NCBI GenBank assembly: GCA_964520045.1
Contig: CAZFMJ010000016.1
Span: 1 to 44,592, forward strand
Source of the DNA: CAZFMJ01 sp964520045
Lineage (GTDB): Bacteria; Elusimicrobiota; Elusimicrobia; Elusimicrobiales; CAZFMJ01
Direction: 5' to 3'
DNA: 44,592 bases
The notes below the pieces were generated by a model that did not search any database, was not told the origin of the DNA, and was given only the letters and a program-made list of their open reading frames with translations. The position numbers and the translations under genes are program-made. Of this stretch, positions 23,691 to 31,655 are shown piece after piece (the first letter of the stretch is position 1; the number at the start of each line of letters is the position of its first letter).

Positions 23691-23805
23691 ATGGGAGACG
23701 GTAAGATGAAGAAGGCGAATGGAAGATGGGAAGCAAAAAGGAAAACGAAAAAGGAAGGTTTATTATTCCTGCTGCCGTTTCCCGTCTACCTTCTACCCTC
23801 TTCTG
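23667..23805. repeat. inverted GGTAGAC arrays overlapping the TMTC-like gene end
   Basis: Forward units (GGTAGAA, GGAAGAC, GGTAAAT, GGGAGAC) begin inside the gene and supply its stop. A reverse arm (CCGTCTACCTTCTACC) lies at 23782-23799. Confidence 0.75.
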
Positions 23806-23824
23806 ATGTTGTATAATTATCGGT

Positions 23825-24832
23825 ATGGAAGAAAGATTAAGCAAAGAAATTCTGCGCATCACTCTGGCGATAGCGGGTGTTCTGCTGGCCGGAACTGCCG
23901 GCTATATGCTCATAGAGGGCTGGAACGCTCTGGACGGTTTTTATATGACCGTTATAACTCTGGCCACCATAGGTTACGGGGAAACTCATCCGCTCTCTTT
24001 TAATGGCAGGATATTTACCCTTTTTCTGATATTCGGCGGCATCGGACTTATGACTTATGCGTTCTCGTCTTTGACCGCTTTTGTGGTCGGCGGGCATATT
24101 ACGGATGCTTTCAGGAGGAAAAAAATGGAAAATAAAATAAGGGCTCTGTCGGGGCATTTTATAGTGTGCGGCGCCAGTCATACGGCTATGAATATAATGG
24201 ACGAGCTTTCAAAAACCGGAAGAGAATTTGTCGTTATTGAGCAAGATCCGGTTGAATTCAAACGGCTGGCCGACTCCGGACATCTTGCGGCGCTTGGAGA
24301 TGCCGCGGAGGACGATGTTCTCATTAAAGCCGGAGTTAAATCGGCGCGCGGCATTTTCTGCGCTCTTGAAAACGACAAGGATAACGCATTTATAGCTCTT
24401 ACCGCGAAGGGCATAAATCCTTCGCTTAGGATAATAAGCATGCAGACCGGAGAAAATGTCAAAGACAAACTGCTGAGAAGCGGAGTCGACGCCGTTGTCA
24501 ATTCGGGATTTATAGGGGGACTGCGCATGGCTTCGGAGATGCTCAGGCCCGCGACGGTTGGTTTTCTGGACTGGATGCTGAGAGGGGCAACCGGCAAGGA
24601 TTTCAGGTTTGAGGATATTAAAATAAGTAAAAATTCACAGATGAAAGGCAGGCATTTGGGCGATATAAAAGGCTCAAAGGGAGATTCCGCTCTTGTCGTG
24701 GCGATAAAATTGCAGGATACCGGAGATTATGAAATAAATCCTTCTCCGGAAAGACCGCTTCATGAGGATGAGGTTCTGGTTGCTCTCGGCAGCCGCCAGC
24801 AGATAAAAGATTTGAAACAAATTATAGGGTAG
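23825..24832 (+). CDS. two-transmembrane potassium channel with RCK (TrkA-N/TrkA-C) domains
   Basis: 335 residues. Two helices (about 9-31 and 62-89) flank a pore with the filter TIGYGE at 48-53. An RCK module follows: HFIVCGASHTAMNIMDEL near 111-128 is the Rossmann nucleotide motif (slightly altered GxGxxG), EQDP closes strand 2, and a TrkA-C domain ends the protein. This is the MthK-type ligand-gated channel layout. The full-length ATG has no Shine-Dalgarno, although TATAAT stands eight bases upstream. An internal ATG at residue 101, just before the RCK domain, has a strong AGGAGG. Confidence 0.88.
   Translation: MEERLSKEILRITLAIAGVLLAGTAGYMLIEGWNALDGFYMTVITLATIGYGETHPLSFNGRIFTLFLIFGGIGLMTYAFSSLTAFVVGGHITDAFRRKKMENKIRALSGHFIVCGASHTAMNIMDELSKTGREFVVIEQDPVEFKRLADSGHLAALGDAAEDDVLIKAGVKSARGIFCALENDKDNAFIALTAKGINPSLRIISMQTGENVKDKLLRSGVDAVVNSGFIGGLRMASEMLRPATVGFLDWMLRGATGKDFRFEDIKISKNSQMKGRHLGDIKGSKGDSALVVAIKLQDTGDYEINPSPERPLHEDEVLVALGSRQQIKDLKQIIG
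24113..24127 (+). promoter_or_regulatory. internal ribosome binding site and start for a free RCK domain
   Basis: AGGAGG (24113-24118), six A, then ATG (24125-24127) in the channel frame. It encodes Met101, directly between the second membrane helix and the RCK Rossmann fold. The product would be a 235-residue soluble RCK subunit. Confidence 0.6.
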
Positions 24833-24839
24833 GGACAGA

Positions 24840-25035
24840 GGCTGCCAGTCACCAGTTGCCAAGTCACCAGCGACCCAGCTGCCCGAGTTCCCAGACAGGG
24901 AAAAAGAGGAACGAGATTAGGAAAGAGGGATTAGCCGCAAAGATGCGCAAAAGGCACAAAAATAAATTAATACCCACTGACTTTATGATTTTTTCTCTTC
25001 TCTTGTCTGGTGACTGGTTCTGCTGGTGACCTAAA
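24840..25035. repeat. intergenic repeats upstream of lepB
   Basis: 24845-24896: AGTCACCA/GTTGCCA/AGTCACCA and CCCAGCTGCCC arrays. 24932-24958: CGCAAAGATGCGCAAAAGG. 25008-25032: TGGTGAC-type array (CTGGTGACTGGTTCTGCTGG), which also precedes tig and the ferredoxin gene. No gene seen in the gap. Confidence 0.65.
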
Positions 25036-25046
25036 TCTGGAAACTA

Positions 25047-25568
25047 ATGTCCGTAAAACGATTGTTTTTTATTATCGCCGCGACCCTTGCGGTCTTGCTT
25101 CCGGTGCGCTTTTATGTCGTAGAGCCGGTCTATATCGCAAGCGCTTCAATGGAGCCGTCTTTAAAAAAAGGCGTCTATCTTTTTTCTGATAAAATTGTCT
25201 ATAAGACCAGGTCTCCCGTCCATTTGGAAGTAGTGTGCTTCAAATCGCCTGTGGGCGAAAGCCATGATTCTGTTAAGCGCATCATAGCCTCGGCCGGAGA
25301 TACCATTGAAATAAAGGCAAAAAAGGTGTATCTTAACGGTGGGTCCCTGTATGAGCCTTATGTCGTCTATTCGCGGCCGGATGAAATCCTGTCTGGGGAC
25401 AATATGCCGCCTATGCAGGTGCCGGCCGGGTATGTTTTTGTTTTGGGAGACAACAGGGACCAATCCCGCGATTCGGCTTCATGGCGGGATGAGGCGGGGG
25501 AGCATATTTATTTTCTGCCGGTTTCCTCAATAACCGGGAAGATCCGCGGAATGTATAGGAAATACTAG
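25047..25568 (+). CDS. lepB: signal peptidase I
   Basis: 173 residues, the short bacterial type. It removes signal peptides at the outer face of the cytoplasmic membrane. One N-terminal membrane segment (LFFIIAATLAVLLPV) is followed by the catalytic Ser34 in SASMEPSL, Lys77 in DSVKRIIA, and the conserved GDNRDQSRDS at 144-153. The start codon has no strong Shine-Dalgarno; a TGGTGAC array sits about 15 bases upstream. A GGTAGAC array starts two bases after the stop. Confidence 0.92.
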   Translation: MSVKRLFFIIAATLAVLLPVRFYVVEPVYIASASMEPSLKKGVYLFSDKIVYKTRSPVHLEVVCFKSPVGESHDSVKRIIASAGDTIEIKAKKVYLNGGSLYEPYVVYSRPDEILSGDNMPPMQVPAGYVFVLGDNRDQSRDSASWRDEAGEHIYFLPVSSITGKIRGMYRKY

Positions 25569-25570
25569 GC

Positions 25571-25618
25571 GAGGGGTAAATGGGAGACGGTAGAAGGTAG
25601 ACGGTTAACGGCAAACAG
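25571..25618. repeat. GGTAGAC heptamer array
   Basis: Units GGTAAAT, GGGAGAC, GGTAGAA, GGTAGAC, GGTTAAC, GGCAAAC follow the lepB stop codon directly. Confidence 0.8.
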
Positions 25619-25654
25619 GGAAGAGGCGGGACTTCCAGATGGCCATAAGTATTT

Positions 25655-26419
25655 ATGAAAAAATATTTTAGTTTTTTGACTCTTATCGCTATAGCGTGGT
25701 TTGCCGTTGTCATATGGCATACCGTTCATGCGGCGGCCGGTTTTTCAAAAATATTTAAATCTTTTTACGCCATTGAAGTAAACGGCATCCATTCGGCTTC
25801 CAATTCGCGGGAAGCCGCCGTTATGGCCAGGGATATAACCGAAAGCACAGCTGAGCTTGATTTTTTCAACAGTCTTTTGGATATTTACCCCGAAAACAGG
25901 GGATATCTCAGAACGCAGAAGGTTATCTCCGAAGAAGTGAAAAAACTTCGCGGGGAGGCCGGAAGAAAATTGGGAAACCGGCTTCATATCGCGGTGGATA
26001 CAAAGGCGAACAAACTTTATTTCAAACAGGGATTACAGCTTTTATGGGAGGCGGACTGTTCCGTAGGCAAGGGCGGCATATTAAAGGATAAAGCTACGGG
26101 GCAGGTTTGGGAGTTTGCCACTCCCAGGGGCGAGTTCAGGGTTAAGTGGAAAATGGAAAATCCCATATGGATAAAACCCGACTGGGCTTTTGTCGAATCA
26201 AAGCAGCCCCTGCCGCCCCGTGATGATCCTTCCCGCAGAGTGGAAGGGGAATTGGGCAAGTATGTTCTTGATATCGGCGACGGCTATCTTATACACGGCA
26301 CAAAAGATGAAAAAAACATAGGCACGCCCGTTTCGCACGGCTGCGTCAGGCTGGGAGCGGAAAATCTGGAAAAGCTTTATACCGCCGCCCCGATAGGGAC
26401 AAAGGTGTATATATATTAG
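25655..26419 (+). CDS. L,D-transpeptidase (YkuD family)
   Basis: 254 residues. It cross-links or trims peptidoglycan through a Cys thioester, or attaches proteins to it. One N-terminal membrane anchor (FLTLIAIAWFAVVIW) is followed by a linker and the YkuD domain (about 108-254). His214 in YLIHGTKD and the SHGCVRL motif (His228, Cys230, Arg232) form the active site. KGGILKDKATGQVWEFATPRGEF is the usual substrate-strand region. The gene precedes a divergent paralogue, and the two end with alignable residues. Confidence 0.88.
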   Translation: MKKYFSFLTLIAIAWFAVVIWHTVHAAAGFSKIFKSFYAIEVNGIHSASNSREAAVMARDITESTAELDFFNSLLDIYPENRGYLRTQKVISEEVKKLRGEAGRKLGNRLHIAVDTKANKLYFKQGLQLLWEADCSVGKGGILKDKATGQVWEFATPRGEFRVKWKMENPIWIKPDWAFVESKQPLPPRDDPSRRVEGELGKYVLDIGDGYLIHGTKDEKNIGTPVSHGCVRLGAENLEKLYTAAPIGTKVYIY

Positions 26420-26746
26420 CCAGAAGAGGGTAAACGGGAGACGGTAAAACAAAAACAGATATAAATTTTCGATCGGGAATTTCAATACTATAGGATTGGC
26501 CGCAAAAAGTGGTTCGATTTCGCTCACCACACTGAGCGAGCAAAAAAGCGAGTCGAAGTAGCATAGAAAGCACAAAGTATGCGGCAAGGAAATAATTGAT
26601 GCTCACACGAAGCCGCGAAGGCACGAAGAAACGACAAGTGAAAGGTACTTATATCTCCATCTTGAGTAGTTCTTGGTGTCTTTGTATCTTTGTGTGAGAA
26701 ATTTTGTGACTTATGTGCTTTATGTGGTAAATATTTAAATCTTCAT
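26420..26746. other. 327-base intergenic region of mixed repeats
   Basis: 26424-26446 is a GGTAAAC/GGGAGAC array. 26513-26563 is a decayed copy of the TTCGA hairpin element (TTCGATTTCGCTCACC ... GCGAGTCGAA). 26607-26632 is a CACGAAGC/CGCGAAGG/CACGAAGA octamer array. 26668-26698 is GTGTCTTT/GTATCTTT/GTGTGAGA. No gene is seen. Confidence 0.7.
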
Positions 26747-27529
26747 ATGTCAAAGAAAGCTCAGGCTGTTGTGACAATTCTTGCCGGACTGGCGGTGCTG
26801 TTTGCGGCGCGCCGTTTGGACAAAAAAATGACTTTTTATGCCGAAGCATTAAACCGTGATTCCGCATCTGCCGCGCATTTGTTGCAGTTGTCCTGCGAAT
26901 CGCTGGAACAATTGAAAGCCATGCGCGAGACCAAACTGCAGGATCTCCGCAAATATAAGCAGATACTTAAAGACATGGCTAAATCAAAAAGGGCGGTGTA
27001 TGAGGCCGGCATATCCCTGCAGGAGGAGAAGCGTCTTCTTGAAAAACAGCTTGAGATAATGAATACATACCTCGAACTGGACGAAGACGGCCAGAAGATC
27101 CATCTCATGCGCGGAGAGCAGTCATTGCAGAGCTTTTCTTTCCTTAATTTCCCTATTCTTGTTTTCGGCGAAGAATCCCGTCCTATGCCTCAGTCTATGC
27201 GCATTGTTTCCAAAGAGCGGTCGGCCCGGCCCGAGCGCGGAAAGGTTGAAGAGGTAGACGGAAAGCTTAAATGGAGCCCCCCCGAAACCGGCGTTTATGA
27301 GCGCAATAAGGCATTGGGCGAATACGTCGTTTTTACCGACGGTCCGCTTATTCTGCACGGGCCGGTGGCAAAAGATGCGGTCAAACATCATGAGTCGTTT
27401 CCCCATCTTTGCGCCGGGCTCACGCTTTATTCCGCCCGCAAACTTTATTCCGAAGTTTATATCGGCACGAAAATAATTTATAAGTCCTACATGGGCTCTC
27501 CCACCCTCCCCCCCGGCAGGAAGAAATAA
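26747..27529 (+). CDS. divergent L,D-transpeptidase-like membrane protein
   Basis: 260 residues. A membrane segment (VVTILAGLAVLFAA) is followed by a long coiled-coil stretch (about 36-110, rich in Leu, Lys, Glu). The C-terminal 60 residues align with the YkuD active-site end of the preceding gene: LILHGPVAKD with LIHGTKDEK, and PHLCAGL..RKLY..IGTK with SHGCVRL..EKLY..IGTK. Cys222, His220 and His204 are kept, but Gly and Arg of the SHGCVR motif are lost. It is probably a duplicated, modified transpeptidase; whether it is active is unknown. The start at 26747 begins the membrane segment; the upstream frame is repeat DNA. Confidence 0.68.
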   Translation: MSKKAQAVVTILAGLAVLFAARRLDKKMTFYAEALNRDSASAAHLLQLSCESLEQLKAMRETKLQDLRKYKQILKDMAKSKRAVYEAGISLQEEKRLLEKQLEIMNTYLELDEDGQKIHLMRGEQSLQSFSFLNFPILVFGEESRPMPQSMRIVSKERSARPERGKVEEVDGKLKWSPPETGVYERNKALGEYVVFTDGPLILHGPVAKDAVKHHESFPHLCAGLTLYSARKLYSEVYIGTKIIYKSYMGSPTLPPGRKK

Positions 27530-27923
27530 TATAAAGGCGTTGGACAGCGAGGCCGCTAGACCGCTGGACAGCCAGAAAGCTTTTAACGGCTAAAAATAGA
27601 TGCCGGTTTTCACACCTTTCTTTCCTTTAGTTTTTTCGTCATCCGTCAAATGCCGGAATCCAGTTTTTCTTATTTCCACCTTCCTCCTTTCCATCTCTCC
27701 GCCTTCGGAGGAGGACGAGACCTCGTCAGTGTTTGGCGGGCAGCCTATCCCTTATAGCCGTCCAGCAGTCCGGCTGTCGTGCAGCCCAGCGGTCTAGCAG
27801 TCCAGCCGCCTAGCCGTCTTCTCGGGGCATAGGTCCAATTTCCTATGGCGGCATAGGACTTTATGCCCTTACGCAAATGCAAGGTGTCTGTTACGATTAT
27901 AGTGAGAGGGAAGAGGAGGGATT
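27530..27923. other. 394-base intergenic region with octamer arrays and palindromes
   Basis: 27541-27580 and 27760-27822 are arrays in 8-bp register (GTCCAGCA, GTCCGGCT, GTCGTGCA, GCCCAGCG, GTCTAGCA, GTCCAGCC). 27826-27867 holds overlapping palindromes: GCATAGG, CCTATGG, GGCATAGG and TATGCC can pair in alternative ways. TATAGT at 27898-27903 could be a -10 box without a clear -35. GAGGAGGG precedes the next ATG. No gene seen. Confidence 0.6.
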
Positions 27924-28601
27924 ATGAAAAATAGCAAATTGGCGGTAAAAGCAGTTTTTCTGGCGCTGGTTGTTTTTACGCTCGGCGCGGGGGCATATGC
28001 GGCGGATTTTAATTTTGATGACGGTACCGATGCGGGCGCCGTAACGCCCCAGTCAATGCGGAGAACGAATACGGTATTGCCGGAGCCGAAGCCTCAGCCT
28101 GCGTATGAACACGGAGCTCAGCCGTTTTCAACGCAGGATACGATAGCGGAGCTTGTCGGTAATAAAGCTCCTGAAGCTGAGAAACAAAAGTCCGCAAAGA
28201 TCAGTGATTTGGCTAAATTTATAGAGCAAAGAGACCCGGTAGAGGCGGTCGTCTTGTGCGATTTGGGCGACAGGATAAAAGAGGGCGGACTGAGAATAAC
28301 TCCGGAACTGGTCTCCTTGGTGCTTCCGGCCGGCGCCAAATCTTCAAAGCTCAAAGGCACGAAAGAATTTCTACTTATGACGCGCAGTGAAAATGACAAT
28401 AAATTGTTTGTTATCGCTTCTGAGGGCACATATGAAGGAGAATCAAGAAAACAGCATTTTGTCCATTACCCCACCGTTGAGCAGAATATCAAAGGAAATA
28501 AGCCCATATTTATGAATGCCGATGTGACAAATGCCGAGCTTGCTTCCGCTCTTGAAATAGTGCAGGAGGATTTTGGGTGCAGAATCGAAAAAAGCCGGTA
28601 A
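27924..28601 (+). CDS. secreted protein of unknown function
   Basis: 225 residues. A clear signal peptide (AVFLALVVFTLGAGAYA, cleavage near residue 26) is followed by an acidic stretch, a Pro-rich linker (LPEPKPQPAYEHGAQP) and a mixed alpha/beta C-terminal region from about 90 (EAVVLCDLGDRIKEGGLRIT, FLLMTRSENDNKLFVIASEG). I recognise no family. GAGGAGG lies at good distance before the ATG. It is followed by a strong terminator, so it is probably transcribed alone. Confidence 0.72.
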   Translation: MKNSKLAVKAVFLALVVFTLGAGAYAADFNFDDGTDAGAVTPQSMRRTNTVLPEPKPQPAYEHGAQPFSTQDTIAELVGNKAPEAEKQKSAKISDLAKFIEQRDPVEAVVLCDLGDRIKEGGLRITPELVSLVLPAGAKSSKLKGTKEFLLMTRSENDNKLFVIASEGTYEGESRKQHFVHYPTVEQNIKGNKPIFMNADVTNAELASALEIVQEDFGCRIEKSR

Positions 28602-28621
28602 ATTAAATATTGAATCTTAAC

Positions 28622-28664
28622 AAAACGGGACGCTGATTGTCAGCGCCCCGTTTTATGTTTTATT
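28622..28664 (+). terminator. rho-independent terminator
   Basis: AAAACGGG-A-CGCTG pairs with CAGCG-C-CCCGTTTT around an ATTGT loop, followed by ATGTTTTATT. It lies 20 bases after the stop of the secreted protein gene. Confidence 0.85.
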
Positions 28665-28700
28665 CATTGAATATGTCGGGCTATATTTATAGAATTAATA

Positions 28701-29140
28701 TGAGGAAGGTAGACGGCCCATTCTTTCCATTAAAACGTTGAGAATGGGCCGCCCCAAACTCACTGCTTTAAAGGATTGTTTGGGGCGGGAGATGGTAAAC
28801 GGTAGAAGGTAAAATCGCAGAAATAAAATAGAAGATACCAAGAGAGGCTGGAAGGTAGATGGCAAACGCTAGAAGGTCTAAAGAAGCTAAAATAAATTTT
28901 CTACTTTCTTTACCGTCTACCGTCTACCGTCCCAAACAATCCTTTAAAGCAGTGACACATTCGACTCCGCTCAGTGTTACCCTGAGTGTAATCGAAGGGG
29001 TGAGTTTGGGGCGGCCCATTCTCACTGCTTTAGCGGAAAGAATGGGCCGTCTACCGTTTACCGTCTTTATATTACTTTCTTTACCGTCTACCGTCTACCG
29101 TCTACCGTTTACCGTCTTTATATTACTTTCCTCTTTTACT
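28701..29140. repeat. repeat cluster: two paired-hairpin copies, nested TTCGA element, GGTAGAC arrays
   Basis: 28717-28788 is a full paired-hairpin copy. 28789-28880 and 28908-28930 are arrays. 28929-29050 is a second copy in reverse order, interrupted at 28956-29000 by a 45-base TTCGA-type hairpin flanked by TGA on both sides. 29048-29130 is a reverse array with a 51-bp tandem duplication; it is translated as the signal peptide of the next gene. This accounts for the whole 440-base gap after the terminator. Confidence 0.85.
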
Positions 29141-30325
29141 TTTTCCGCGTGCGTGAAAATGACCAATAATGACTCCGCCGACCCGAATCAGCTGGTCATA
29201 TGGGAACAGGAGGATGCATTCGTAGCCCCGTTTATCGATTCCGTGCTTGAATCATTTGAAAAACTTCCCGAAAACAGGAATCTCCGCATAACCAGAGTGC
29301 ATTATCACAATGAGGATTTGCGCCCGCAGTTTCAGGCCGCCTCCCTTGCCGGCATGCCGCCCGATCTGGTTATGGGGCCTCCGGATACCGCCGGAATTTA
29401 TGCCGTCTCGGGTTTTATCCTTCCGGTCAACGGCCTTTTTGATCTATCGGTATACAACAAGCCCGTGGTTGAAGCCATAACTCTGGACGGCAAAACATGG
29501 GGCGTGCCTGTTTCAAACGGCAACCACCTCATGCTTATGTACAACAAAAAGCTTGCGCCGAAACCTCCTGAAACAACCGATGAGCTTTTCAAATACTGCG
29601 GCGGTTTAAAAGAACGCGGGCTTGATTATTGCATGGCCTTTGACATGTCGGAGCCCTTCTGGCTTATGCCGTGGCTGGGCGCTTTCGGAGGCTGGCCCAT
29701 AGACAACAAGACTCCCACTCTTGACACTAAAGCCATGAGGGACGCGCTGAATTTTTATCTTGATCTTAAATTCGAGAAAAAATATGTGCCCATGGAATGC
29801 GATTATAATTGCGTTGATTCGCTTTTTAAGGAATCCAAAACCGCTTTTATAATAAACGGAGACTGGGCGCTTTCGTCTTATTACCAGCATTTCGGCGGGG
29901 ATTTCGGCGCGGCGAAAATACCAAAGCTTTCCGTCTCCGGCAGATGGCCGTCTCCCATGATAAGCGGGAAGTATTTTATGCTTTCCTCCGCTCTTAAAGG
30001 CGAAAAGCTCGCCGTTGTAAAAAGGCTGGTTGAATTCTATACGAACAGTGAAAATCAGACCGCCCAGTTTAAGGTTTTACGGCGCCTTCCCGCTCTTTCG
30101 CGGGTAAATAAAGCCGATATAATCGTTTCTGACCCTGTTTCAAGAGCGTCGATGGAACAGATCCTAGCCGGAAAACCCATGTCCATGGCGGTTGAAATGC
30201 GGGCGGTATGGGATTCCATAAGGCCCCACATGGGCCGCGTTCTTACGAAAAAGGCGGGAGTGGAAGAAGCTGTTGTAAAGATGCAGGAGGACGCGGTTGG
30301 TAAAATAAAAGAAATGAATGAGTAG
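29042..30325 (+). CDS. ABC transporter sugar-binding lipoprotein (family 1 solute-binding protein)
   Basis: 427 residues from the ATG at 29042. It presumably binds a sugar or oligosaccharide for the permeases that follow. The lipobox Cys is residue 37 (FTFSAC). The mature part is a MalE-like two-lobe protein: LVIWEQEDAFVAPFIDSVLESFEK, GMPPDLVMGPPDTAGIYA, GKTWGVPVSNGNHLMLMYN, FIINGDWALSSYY. The entire leader, MGRLPFTVFI..LPSTVYRLPFTVF, is encoded by reversed GGTAGAC repeats, and the ATG comes from the end of a hairpin repeat (GCGGAAAGAATGGGCC). The frame is open further upstream but only through repeats. Confidence 0.82.
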   Translation: MGRLPFTVFILLSLPSTVYRLPFTVFILLSSFTFSACVKMTNNDSADPNQLVIWEQEDAFVAPFIDSVLESFEKLPENRNLRITRVHYHNEDLRPQFQAASLAGMPPDLVMGPPDTAGIYAVSGFILPVNGLFDLSVYNKPVVEAITLDGKTWGVPVSNGNHLMLMYNKKLAPKPPETTDELFKYCGGLKERGLDYCMAFDMSEPFWLMPWLGAFGGWPIDNKTPTLDTKAMRDALNFYLDLKFEKKYVPMECDYNCVDSLFKESKTAFIINGDWALSSYYQHFGGDFGAAKIPKLSVSGRWPSPMISGKYFMLSSALKGEKLAVVKRLVEFYTNSENQTAQFKVLRRLPALSRVNKADIIVSDPVSRASMEQILAGKPMSMAVEMRAVWDSIRPHMGRVLTKKAGVEEAVVKMQEDAVGKIKEMNE

Positions 30326-30330
30326 CTTGT

Positions 30331-30392
30331 CAATATGACCGCTTTCGCGGTCATATTGAGGTAGACGGTAAATGGTAGAAGGTAGACGGTAA
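30331..30392. repeat. perfect 12-bp inverted repeat followed by a GGTAGAC array
   Basis: CAATATGACCGC (30331-30342), loop TTTC, GCGGTCATATTG (30347-30358); all 12 pairs match. A heptamer array (30359-30392) follows. No T-tract follows, so it is not a classical terminator; it could slow RNA decay between the lipoprotein and permease parts of the message. Confidence 0.75.
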
Positions 30393-30413
30393 AACAACAA
30401 AAAGAAAATCCAG

Positions 30414-31655
30414 ATGTTTTCTACTATCCGCTTAAAAGAAATTATGTCGATTAACTCTGTATTATGTTCAGCCGCTCAGGTTATTCAGTTCGTTCTTCTT
30501 ATCGGGCTGGCCGTGGCTGTTATCGAAGCTTATTTTTATATTCATTTTAAGCATTACGGCAGGCGGTGGTTTTTCCCCGTTTCAATCGCCGGCATTCCGT
30601 TTCTTGTTATGGCGGCGGCCGCCGGTTTCGGCTATAAGCCTCAGCATCCGGCTTTGCTGTTTATTTATGCCGTGTGCGTTCAGACTATTGTTTCACTCTT
30701 TTTTAAATATATAGTGCGGGGCAGGCATAGTCTGCCTTACATGCTTCTGGCTCCGGGGTTTATAGGTTTGGCTCTTTTGATAGCGTATCCTCTTATTTTT
30801 GAGACCTATCTCGCCTTTCATGACCTTAAGCTGACCACCATAATGTCATGGAAAAATACCGGAGAGCTTCCTTTTGTCGGCTTGGCGCAGTTTAAAAGGG
30901 TTTTTACCTCCTCCCCCCTTTCCGAGGTCACATTCTGGCAGTTATTGGGCAGGACATTGTGGTGGACGTTTATAAACGTATTTTTTCATGTCGCGGGCGG
31001 GTTTGCGCTCGCGCTTCTGCTTAACAATAAAATAAGGTTCAAGGGACTTTACCGCACGCTGATAGTGATACCATGGGCCATGCCTCAGGTCGTGGCCGTT
31101 CTGGCCCTGCGGGGCGAGTTCCATTCCCAGTACGGTTTTGTAAATCTTATCCTGCAGAGGCTTATTGAATTTATGCCGGGCCTTGAAAAAATAGGGCTTG
31201 GTCCCGTTCAGTGGCTGAGCCTTCATCCCTTCCTTACCTGCACCGTTATAAATGTCTGGCTTGGAATCCCGTTTATGGCCGTGGTCATACTGGGCGGACT
31301 GCAGTCAATTTCTTCTTCCTATTACGACGCCGCTTCTATCGACGGCGCGGGCTATTTTCAGAAACTGCGCTGTATAACCCTTCCGCTCATAAAACCCGTG
31401 CTTGCGCCGGCGGTTACGCTCGGGGCCGTATGGACGTTCAACAATATCAACGTGATATATCTCGTCACCGGCCAGTCCGGCGGAACCGAGGAAGCCGATA
31501 TCCTTGTGTCGGCGCTTTATAAGGCGGCGTTCACTTTTAACCGCTACAGCTACAGCGCCGCTTTCGCTTTGATCATCTTTGCGGTTTTATTCATATTTTC
31601 GATGCTGTGGCTTAAATTCACAAAAGGTTCGGAATCAGCCTATGACCGCAGATAA
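30414..31655 (+). CDS. sugar ABC transporter permease (MalF-like)
   Basis: 413 residues. Three extra N-terminal helices (residues about 20-110) precede the core permease, which starts at LPYMLLAPGFIGLALLIAYP. The EAA loop that docks with the ATPase reads YYDAASIDGAGYFQKLRCITLPL. The family takes up oligosaccharides with a MalG-like partner. Two ATGs are possible, 30414 and 30444 (MSINSVLCS); neither has a strong Shine-Dalgarno. The gene overlaps malG by 14 bases. Confidence 0.85.
   Translation: MFSTIRLKEIMSINSVLCSAAQVIQFVLLIGLAVAVIEAYFYIHFKHYGRRWFFPVSIAGIPFLVMAAAAGFGYKPQHPALLFIYAVCVQTIVSLFFKYIVRGRHSLPYMLLAPGFIGLALLIAYPLIFETYLAFHDLKLTTIMSWKNTGELPFVGLAQFKRVFTSSPLSEVTFWQLLGRTLWWTFINVFFHVAGGFALALLLNNKIRFKGLYRTLIVIPWAMPQVVAVLALRGEFHSQYGFVNLILQRLIEFMPGLEKIGLGPVQWLSLHPFLTCTVINVWLGIPFMAVVILGGLQSISSSYYDAASIDGAGYFQKLRCITLPLIKPVLAPAVTLGAVWTFNNINVIYLVTGQSGGTEEADILVSALYKAAFTFNRYSYSAAFALIIFAVLFIFSMLWLKFTKGSESAYDRR

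Noticed and set aside
27241..27266. Single GAGGTAGACGGAAAG inside the divergent transpeptidase-like gene
   Set aside because: Only one unit is present; chance similarity cannot be excluded.
27600..27797. Small 65-codon protein in the intergenic region
   Set aside because: It is made of repeat DNA (CCGGAATCCAG and GTCCAGC units), with no ribosome site.
28789..29130. Tandem arrays resembling a CRISPR
   Set aside because: Units are 7 bp and contiguous, with no spacers, and no cas genes are present.
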